From contig NC_056546.1 of assembly GCF_910596095.1 (NCBI RefSeq), positions 19,186,425 to 19,250,424 on the forward strand: 64,000 bases of DNA. The letters run 5' to 3'. The notes beneath the pieces were generated by a model. The model ran no database searches and was not told where the DNA came from. It worked only from the letters and a program-made list of their open reading frames with translations. Below, in pieces: positions 56,001 to 64,000 of this stretch. The DNA is from Thunnus maccoyii (lineage: Eukaryota > Chordata > Actinopteri > Scombriformes > Scombridae). Position 1 is the stretch's first letter. The number at the start of each line of letters is the position of its first letter. Made by a program: the position numbers and the translations under genes.

Positions 56001-59000
56001 AGTGTGTTGAAGAAAAAAAATGGGGGGAAAATCCATTCTGCAGAGTGCAGCATGGCTGAGGCGTGCCATTGGAGGACAGCAGGAGATGCCTTAATTCACA
56101 AAGCTAAGCCGTTATTCTTGCTTCTTCTCTCTCCTCATCCGGACAAAAACAGCGACAAATAAGCAGGCACTCACAGCAGGGGGTACCTTTGAATGACATG
56201 GTGATCACTGGAGGGAAATGACGCTGTCACAGTAACGTTCTCTCTGCTCGACTGTGCTGCGTGTGTAAGCTCACACATATACTTGTAAACTCAGTCAGAG
56301 AAACCCGACACAGATTATTTGCATTCCTTTGGGAGTTACATATTAAGTTTTTTTTGTCATCATGAGTGAACTGCTGCACAATAGAGATTATATAGAGGAC
56401 ACATTTTAAAACCACCCTTAACCACATAGCTTAGAGGAAATAGTGGAATTATCTCCCTCCACTGAAGCAAAGTAAGACAGTAAGAAGCACAATGGCAAGT
56501 GAATGTTATCCTGTTTTCTCATGTTATCTAACATACATACCTGAATGATATATTATCAGATAATATTGGCTTATCACAGATATACCTGTATTGGTGCACA
56601 CATCTGCAGATAATGCAAACAGACATAGAACATATGACATAAACAGTATCAAGTATCAGCCCATATTTTTTCTTTTTTTTTTCTTTTTTTTCAAATATTT
56701 TTTATATATTTTTTATTGCCAATATATAATATTGGTAATAGCCTCAAAATTTCGTACGTTTGTCAAGCTCTAATCTTATGTAAATTTAGTCCATCTGAGA
56801 CTGTTATTCAAGATAAAGGGGATTCAATTAAAAGATAATATCACTTCATATTGTCATTTCTGAGAACCAAAAGCTACACACATACAGACAAGTGACAAAT
56901 TAAAGGAAAAACCAGTACAGAATGCTGAATTCTTGACCCCTACAGTGAGGGGATCTGGTGGCTCTGTTATGCTGTGGGGGGCATTTTGTTGTCATGGTTT
57001 GGGTCCACTTGTCCCCTTAGAGGGAAGGGTCACTGCAAATCAATACCAAGTTGTTCTGAGTGATCACCTTTATCCTACGATGAAACATTTCTATCCTGAT
57101 GGGAGTGGTCTCTTCCAGGATGACAATATAGACAACAACCCACACACAAAGCTACTCACCCTGACCCCCATGAAGCGGTCTCTGAGTACAATCCAAGAGA
57201 GCAGGAAGACAAAGGCCTTGTTACAACAGAAGAGTGCTGACACATCTGTTGTGTTGATCTTCCTGAGGGCCTGCAGGTACAGGTAATTGGTGAGGATCCA
57301 CAACACGCCAAAGGGAGCTACCTTGGTGAAAAACACCTTGGGGGTCAGCCCATCGTCCCCGAAAAACCTACAACACTCCCTGTGCAGAAACATCACACAG
57401 AGCACAGTGTTAGCATATTGAAAATGCGGTACAACTAATTTAAGAGTTGATAAATAGTATTATGGTTTGGGAGTTTAATCAATATTTATGAATATAAACA
57501 GCTTTGTTGATACCAGTGAGACCACAGACTCTAATCAGTGATGAGTTCGGTTTGTGAAGTAATTTCCACTTAAATTGCACTGCAGTGCATGTGGGACCAA
57601 ATCCCCTCTACTAAAAAAGAAAAAAGTAAATATCAACGAATACAATCAGATCTGCCAAAAGGTATTTCAGTTAAATATAAATGAGCTAAAATTCAATTCA
57701 AAACAATATTTTTCTCTTATATATGATTTTATATGATTTGTCTTTGCCAAAATCTGGTTATGCTGTTTTCACTTGAGAGTGTAAATATAAATCAGGGCAA
57801 TATTTAGGTTCCACGTAAAAAAAAGGAAAGTGCATTGTGTTATTAAACTGTGTGAAACAATTTGATAGTCTGTCAACACTTGGTCAGACTTCAGATACAT
57901 GCGCTCTTCCTGAGGGGCAAAAGTAGCTGACAAATACACTCAGCATGGCCAAGTACTGGGATAGTTTCTGCTGCAACAGCATGGCATAAAAAAATATTGG
58001 TGAATCACAAAAAAAGCTGGCAGTTCACTTCAACCAGTGCTAGAAGTCTGTTGTCTCCTGATCCAGGCTGTTGCTGCGGCTGCCAAGGAGAGCACCACAT
58101 ATTTCAGTGAAGCTCCTGTGAAAGTGCAGTGGCTTAAGTCCAATACAACAAGCATGTCTTTTATGGAATAATAAGTTTGATTGACTGTGCGTTACATAAT
58201 GTCAGATGAGACTGACACATCTGAAAAAAAAAAGTCTTCCTCCTCTTTCAGCGTGACTTGAAAAGACTGTGAGTTCAGTTTCTGGATGTTAAGTTCCATG
58301 TGGGTGTAATGCTGGAGGGTCTAACACGTCAATATTTTATAAATCCACCAGGGACATACAGTGCACATATATCTGTGTCTGGTATTTATGCATGATGACT
58401 CAGTCTGCTGAGAAACATCTAAAAAAAACATTAAATTGCACAGAACAGAGCAGCCAGGTTAACCCTTCATTGTTCTTTCCAAGCTCATGTCTGTGAGATG
58501 CATAAACGATTATCATGCCTAACTGTGGAGGCTTCTGATTGGAATATGCTCCCCATCAATAACAAACAGATCAAACGTAGATTTTCTTTTAAAAGTTACT
58601 GAAACAAAAATTGATTAATCTCATATAGATGTTATTGTGTTTTTGCTGTTTTTGGAACCTTTGTTTTTATTCTCTTTGTGTATTTGTGACAATTTTGTTT
58701 TTGTTTCATTGTAGGTTAGATTGTACAGTGTGATTTAATTATTGTTTTTATTGTTGTTGTTTTTGTGTGAACCCCAGGGAGACTAGCAACGACTTTATGG
58801 AAGGTAATGGGGATCCAAATAAGGAATAAAGTCTATAAGGAATCATAGCCAGCTGGGTCTCTATGGAGGTACTGAGAGCAAAAAAGCCTGTAAACTGAAT
58901 CTGATGAAAGACAATGAACAGTCAGTGTGCTGACATTTAGTAAATGTTATCTTCTAAGAAGTGATTCAACTTCAGAGGCTGATAATTGAGACAAGTATGA

Positions 59001-62000
59001 GGCTTAGTCCTGAGGTCATTTTTCATCCAATATCTTCACTAAATTCTGGCATGAGTCTGGACTTGATCCCAGTCCAGAGGAGTTTTTAAATGTGTACAAA
59101 AGAAACTGTAGGTTTTGAAATATTTGAAATGGACGAACATACTGCCAGTCTACAAGCAACTGGCCTGACAGTCTATGCGTCACACTCCTTGCAATGTGAG
59201 AGAGGAACCAAACTGTGACATTAAGACTCTATCAATATACTTGATCCCTAATCCTGTCCACTCTCTTACTATGTTTTGAAATATTCTGCTTCACAAGAGA
59301 TTTTGTTGCACCACACTGCTGTGAGCCAACAATAAGATTTATTCTTCCACTCTCAAACTACACAACTCCCCTCTTTCCCCCCTCTGCCAAGAAATAACAT
59401 TAATGCATTTTTGAGATATTGGCATTTTAACTGCTACTGTTTACATTGTGTCACATAGTTTCCCCTGAAAGCATCTGGCCCTGAGAAACCGATGAAGCAG
59501 CAACAACTGAGGAGTGGCAGGTAGCACATTTATCCTGCTGAATACTGAGGAGTAATATTGTTATGAATCAGCCCCTGATAGCTGAGTCTGCATGGAAAAT
59601 GAACCTTTATAAATGCAACACAAATTCAGTCAATATCTTATTAAAGTCTGTCACTATTTCATTAAACACAACAGAAACACCTTCAAATCTAAGCATACAA
59701 TGATAATATTGTTATATAAATACTGTCTGTTGTGAAAAAGTTCAACACACTTCACTTAAAGTCAATTACATCTGCCTCTGTATGTCTTTTTGAATATAGA
59801 TGGATCAGAAACAAAGATAAGATGTGAAGTGTGAGGTTCTCTTTAAATATATCACTTGTTTTTGACTTAAAGCAGACAACAGGATTGAATACAGTACCAG
59901 TCAAAAATTGGATGCACTTTGATTGGTACTGTATATCAAAATAAATCTTGGAAGAATGAAAAGTTTTCTAATTGTTTCACACACTTTGGCAGGAGAATCT
60001 TCCTCTAAAGTCTGTTTATGGCTTGTTTTAGTATTCAAATTAGTCTAAATACCAAAAAGGGACATGGGTATGCACTGATACCTGCATGGTTTTACTTGGT
60101 GCTCACATACTTGTGTGTATTTCTTGTCTGGAGGATTAAGATTGAAAAAGGCATCGGTTGTTGGTTGTTGTTTAGTTGACAGTGAGACAGTGAAATATGA
60201 TCCAGGAAGTCCAGTTGGAGTAACAGGATTTTGCATTCAAATGCTAATCAGACACACAGAAAGTTATCATGACAGCAACTGTTTTATCTTTCGTCCCGAC
60301 GATCACGAGGTAAGCAGTAGAAATAGTGAAATGTCTCGAAAACTATCAGATTAATTGCCGGACATTTTGGTACAGAATGGTGAATGAATGGTATTCATGT
60401 TCCCCTCAGGATGAATTGTAATAACTTCATGATTCCCCTGACTTATATCTAGCATTATGATGAGATCATTTTTTTATCTGCCTCACACAGCACCAATTTG
60501 TCATATCATCTCCTTACAGTGAAAATCCTCTCAACTCAACTGTGAAGAAAGAAGCTGCAGTAGCTATTACCAGTCTCAGGTCTCTCTTTCTTTGGCCACA
60601 ATTTTTAAATAAAGCGACAGGACAGCTATTACAAATGTCAAGTTTTGGTCTCTATTTCTCCACATTGGCTGAGATTCACCAGAATGTGCGATTTGAATAA
60701 ACACAAAGGAAACTGCGTGTTTGATATTCGGAGCACATCAGCTGCGGCCCAGATTCTCGTGTAAGCCCTGAAATAGGAAAAATTACATCACAGATGTGCA
60801 TCAGAAATATAGTGCCAATTCCCCCGGCTCACCCACCTACTATACCTTACACCTTCTTTGTCTCTTTGTACTAAAGTAATGCAGCAGGTAGCAGAGTTAT
60901 GACTTTTGTCTAAAGGCTATGATTAATGGACTGTTTCAACTGAGAAAGCGTTTTCCAACACACTTAGAAATCAAATATAAACAGGGGATGATTACGCATA
61001 ACTAACAAAAATGGAAGGTAAACAACTGTAGATGAGAATACTGTTAATCTGTTTGTAATCAATATGCTAAGCTGATTAAACCTAAGGTGTGTGTTTCTTC
61101 TTCACTTGTACAGTTTAATGTTGCTTTGTGATGAAATGTGGTGTAACTGACTTCTTTCTTGGAAACATATTTCATGGATTTATTATACTTATATTATGCT
61201 GTTTTACTTGCTCATCTTAACTCATTCATATATTTCCCCAAAAGGCTTTTCAATAATTTTTAGAGATTGTGTCTGAGCATATCAAATGGTGGGTTTCATC
61301 TCTTTAAAGAACAACCCAGAAAACAACTTGTGTCCCCTCTGTAAAATGAATTCTAATGATAGCACTGCACTGTGGTCTACTGAAGCTCACGGAGGTGGAA
61401 AAATCCCTTTCGCTTCTATGACATATTTTCTTTGTTGTGCGACCAAGCATCATGCTCTTTGACTGTAGTCGATTTGACATTTACTGCGGATATTTTCCTT
61501 GATATTTTCTTGATATTAAAGCTTTTTTTGTATTTTCTGTTGCAGCTGCAGAAGAGAAATTTTGAACTGACATAACATTTATGTATTTGTCTTGTTTGTC
61601 AGAATAATAAGAACAAGCTGTGAGAAAAACACATATTTAGCAATTAAATAAACCAAAGAAATAAAAAGACAGTGTGGATTCTTAAGAAGACCCCAATGCA
61701 CTAAAATTCTCTGTTATTCTCCCCTTTAATAATGGTACATTGATGTATTGTCATCATTGCTACAATATAGCACTGCTCAGGGCACTGAGATGCAGTTGTG
61801 CCCTTGCTCTTGATGCCAACCTCCATGTGAAGTCTTTGATTCAGTCCTGCTTTTTCCAACTAAGACACAACACAAAAATCTTATTTCAGTCTCAATATTT
61901 GTGAAAATTAATGCTTTTCAGCTTGTTCACCTGCCTTAGCAAATGTTCTCTATCAGTACTCCAACTGGTGCAGAACTCAGCAGCAAGGCTTTTAACAAAA

Positions 62001-62535
62001 CTTGATCATAGATTACACATTACTCCAGTTTTAGCTACTGTTCCCTGGCTCTCTGTCACTGTTTGACCACTGGCAGGAGCCTCAGGTCTTCAGAGCAGGG
62101 ACCTCTAATTGTTCCAAGGTTACTGCTGAAAACTAAAGGTGATCGTGCTTTTGCTGTTGATTTTATAACTTTTACTTTGAGTGTCCTCTCACCTGAATCT
62201 CTGTCTGGGCGTCTGCCTCTCCGGACTCTTGCACAGGTGGCCGATGTAATAGAGGGGGAAGAAGAGGCAGTTCCAGGTGGTGGCGAACCAGGTGAGGGTG
62301 AAGGGGGCGTCAAACTGCTTAAAGGTCAGCTTGGCCAGCTGAGTGGAGCCTGCCCAGGACGAGCACACACACATCACCATGGCGACCCCCCACAGGGCCT
62401 TCTGCACCTGAACGGTTGTTACTCTAATGCAGCAGTGGAGCCTCCGTCTGTTGGAGCCGGATTCTGCTCCCGCCACACCTGCAGTCGACTGTGCGTCTGT
62501 GGTGCCCACCACATTCTCCCTGGTGCGGTCTTCTC
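53066..62535 (-). CDS. slc35f3: SLC35F3, putative thiamine transporter (5'-partial)
   Basis: Six minus-strand coding exons in transcript order: 62193-62535, 57160-57379, 54584-54709, 53846-54038, 53599-53688 and 53066-53307 with the stop; 1214 nt, about 403 codons. All junctions are GT-AG and in phase. The first exon with the start codon is missing and lies to the right of the window. The product is a multi-span carrier of the drug/metabolite transporter superfamily. Landmarks are CVCSSWAGSTQLAKLTF, FDAPFTLTWFATTWN, ECCRFFGDDGL, KINTTDVSALFCCNKAFVF, MMTYADGFHSHSVIG and VASASMSALYK, each closely matching human SLC35F3. Human SLC35F3 is implicated in thiamine transport and blood pressure. It lies tail-to-tail with the GPCR. 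Fish often carry two slc35f3 copies and I cannot say which this is. Confidence 0.95.
53725..53745. repeat. Short (AC)n tract
   Basis: A run of about ten AC units lies in the slc35f3 intron upstream (in transcript sense) of exon 53599-53688, about 37 bp before its acceptor. Confidence 0.85.
54710..56880 (-). other. slc35f3 intron sequence
   Basis: No exon is supported here. It holds a (GA)n-rich stretch at about 55846-55900, a long T-rich tract at about 56668-56712 and moderately GC-rich, complex sequence around 54100-54360 and 56035-56225. That complexity would suit conserved noncoding elements, but this cannot be judged without alignment. Confidence 0.4.
56887..57133 (+). mobile_element. 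Tc1-like transposase fragment (inactive)
   Basis: A plus-strand reading from about 56940 gives GSGGSVMLWGAFCCHGLG, a PLVP motif, then YPTMKHFYPDGSGLFQDDN. These are the central transposase blocks of Tc1-like elements. The fragment stops after the second catalytic Asp region and lacks both the DNA-binding N-terminus and the C-terminal catalytic Glu region. The upstream stretch GACAAGTGACAAATTAAAGG may also belong to the element. Its 3' end lies about 27 bp from the slc35f3 splice donor at 57159. Confidence 0.8.
58430..58830 (+). mobile_element. L2-like LINE 3'-end remnant
   Basis: A plus-strand frame at 58435-58602 encodes IAQNRAARLTLHCSF, then EMHKRLSCLTVEA, and after an internal deletion WNMLPINNKQIKRRFSFKSY and a stop. 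This is the C-terminal tail typical of L2-type reverse transcriptases in fish. The downstream 3' UTR ends with TAATGGGGATCCAAATAAGG, resembling L2 tails. It is truncated and internally deleted, hence inactive. Confidence 0.75.
59890..59933. mobile_element. Tc1-like terminal inverted repeat palindrome
   Basis: TACAGTACCAGTCAAA at 59890-59905 is mirrored by TTTGATTGGTACTGTA at 59918-59933, with one mismatch and a 12-bp spacer. The CAGTACCAGTCAAAA start matches the ends of a common fish Tc1-like family. TA is present at both outer edges, as expected of mariner/Tc1 targets. The element is reduced to its two ends. Confidence 0.65.
61955..62160 (+). mobile_element. Rex1/CR1-like LINE C-terminal remnant
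   Basis: Read on the plus strand with frame breaks, it gives QLVQNSAARLLTK, then ITPVL-like and LTTGRSLRSSEQGPLIVP and LLKTKGDRAFAV. These are the ordered landmarks of the C-terminal region of Rex1/CR1-type reverse transcriptases. The middle is deleted and frames are broken. The remnant ends about 30 bp from the slc35f3 splice donor at 62192. Confidence 0.72.
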
Positions 62536-63268
62536 CTATAGGTGGACACACATGTGTTAGCTTGACAGGTGTACACATTCGCACTGTAAATTTATTTTAG
62601 ATTGGAAATATGTAGAGACCTTTATTCCAGCTGAGAGAATACAGGTCTCTTTTAAATTTGTTTTCACATTAGGCCATTCTGATTCAAACACCCTTTTAAC
62701 TACAACTGCTTTTGTGCAGAAATAATATTATACATGTACATATATACATTATTTTATTATCTTTTGCATTAAATCTGAATTTACTACTCATCCCTGAGAC
62801 TCTATTATCCATCTCTTTTATTTAGCGAGTCACTTCAGGTCCTGAAATCTTTTTCAAGATAAAAATAGCTGCTTTCACAGTTTAATTGAACTTGAAGGTA
62901 ATCAATCAGACATCTGAGTTAAAAGTGTGGTGATCGAGTGTGACAGGCTGCAGACAAACAAAGGACAAAAGAGGGCAGATCTGATATCCAATCCAAGACG
63001 ACCTCAGCTCCTCTCCACCTCATGAGTTACAATGACGTGTGTGTGCGTGTCCGTGTGTATGTGTGTGTGTATGTGTGTCTGTGTGTGTGTGTGTGTGTGT
63101 CGTCCAGGTATGTGGAGACGTAAACCTGTTTCCTTGGTTTAAAGTTAAGGTAAGTTTAGGGTTATGTTAAGGTTAAGGTAAGGGTTAGGGTTAGGCATGT
63201 GGTGGTTATGGTTAAGGTTAGGATAAGTCTCCAGGAAATGAATGTAAGTCAATGTAATGTCCTCTGAA

Positions 63269-63308
<40 letters not shown>

Positions 63309-64000
63309 CAGACTGCACACACATAACAACACTTAACCTTCTACTGCTCCTGTCAAAACCTGATAGCCTCCATACTTCTTCAATAACGTGTGAATCCAAG
63401 CAAAATGTTGCTGTGTTGCTTTCTGTCCCACTCACACCCACTCTGTGCTTCAAAACTGATTCACTTCCCAAGGTCATTTTGTTCCCTCGAGTCATTTAAG
63501 TTACTTCTGGATACATTGTCTAGAACACAACATCCAAGATGATCCTTCAATTCCTCAGGTCCTCTAAATGGACATTTACTCTGCTGATAAAACAAGCTAC
63601 ATTATTCATGCAGCAGCACTTAATTTAGACAGGCTCTCTTTATCTCTCGATTACATTGTGTATTGTCAATACATGAACATATCTTGGCTAAGACTGAAGA
63701 TAACAAAGAACATTAACACTATCACCAGCAAAGCCCTACTAAATCATTTTGACCATCTTTCAGCCGAACAGACAGAGAACAAAACTCCAAGACCACGACT
63801 TTACAATCAGAGCAGCCAGAGGACAACAACCCTATATCAGCTATGTTTCATAATGATTAATGTATAATACGCTCCATGCATCCCTCATAGCTTCCTGCCT
63901 TCCAACAAGTTAAAAATGAGGGATCTCCCTAATGGTGTTTCCAGAGGTAATGATGTGCCGCAGGGAGCCTTTTGCCAATTCATCTGCATTGTACACTGCT
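62536..64000. other. slc35f3 upstream intron, right edge
   Basis: It contains (GT)n tracts at about 63037-63100 and 63272-63306 and the TTAGGG-like repeat at 63140-63225. I see no first coding exon of slc35f3 here; it presumably lies farther right. Confidence 0.55.
63140..63225. repeat. Degenerate GGTTAG/GGTTAA repeat
   Basis: Mixed units GGTTAAGGTAAGGGTTAGGGTT and variants form an imperfect telomere-like short tandem array sandwiched between two (GT)n tracts. Such arrays are common in fish introns. Confidence 0.85.

Larger units (their letters stand above)
57380..62192 (-). other. Large slc35f3 intron
   Basis: This 4.8-kb intron contains the L2-like remnant, the Tc1-TIR palindrome and the Rex1-like remnant listed separately. 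The remainder is AT-rich and shows no supported exon or RNA gene. Confidence 0.55.

Noticed and set aside
63140-63225. Possible interstitial telomere or chromosome-fusion scar
   Set aside because: Units are mixed GGTTAG and GGTTAA with interruptions and the array is under 100 bp; such tracts are common in fish introns.

Overview
The window is vertebrate nuclear DNA, almost certainly from a ray-finned (percomorph-like) fish. Genes are split into many small exons with GT-AG introns. Long (GT)n microsatellites are frequent. The repeats are fish types: Tc1-like, L2-like, Rex1/CR1-like and L1/Tx1-like fragments, plus a multi-copy TIR element whose body I recognise from fish genomes. No bacterial, phage or CRISPR features are present.

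Layout, left to right: (1) 1-2679, minus strand, the N-terminal (TSPN/laminin-G-like) exons of a collagen IX alpha-1 gene (col9a1) running off the left edge. (2) About 5700-20930, plus strand, complete fam135a with 19 coding exons and 1382 codons; every exon phase closes. (3) About 22780-33100, plus strand, a complete willin-type FERM gene (probably frmd1; 13 coding exons, 579 codons). (4) 33384-46823, plus strand, complete tarbp1, the Trm3-like tRNA ribose methyltransferase (29 coding exons, 1617 codons), starting about 300 bp after the frmd1 poly(A) signal. (5) 47571-50702, plus strand, a complete three-exon orphan class A GPCR of 546 codons. (6) 53066-62535, minus strand, the last six coding exons of slc35f3, whose first exon lies beyond the right edge.

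Gene order agrees with known vertebrate linkage. COL9A1 and FAM135A are neighbours on human 6q13, FRMD1 is on 6q, and SLC35F3 and TARBP1 are near each other on human 1q42. The window therefore looks like a fish junction of 6q-like and 1q42-like blocks. The genes do not form a pathway; they are ordinary linked vertebrate genes.

I found no evidence of a wholly new biological system. The observations most worth checking are: GT repeats that replace or abut the polypyrimidine tract at two 3' splice sites; a CA repeat placed just after the slc35f3 stop codon; a strong-context uORF in fam135a that is created by splicing; transposon fragments of two different classes that each end about 25-30 bp from an slc35f3 splice donor; and a very stable G-quadruplex motif beside a LINE remnant in tarbp1.
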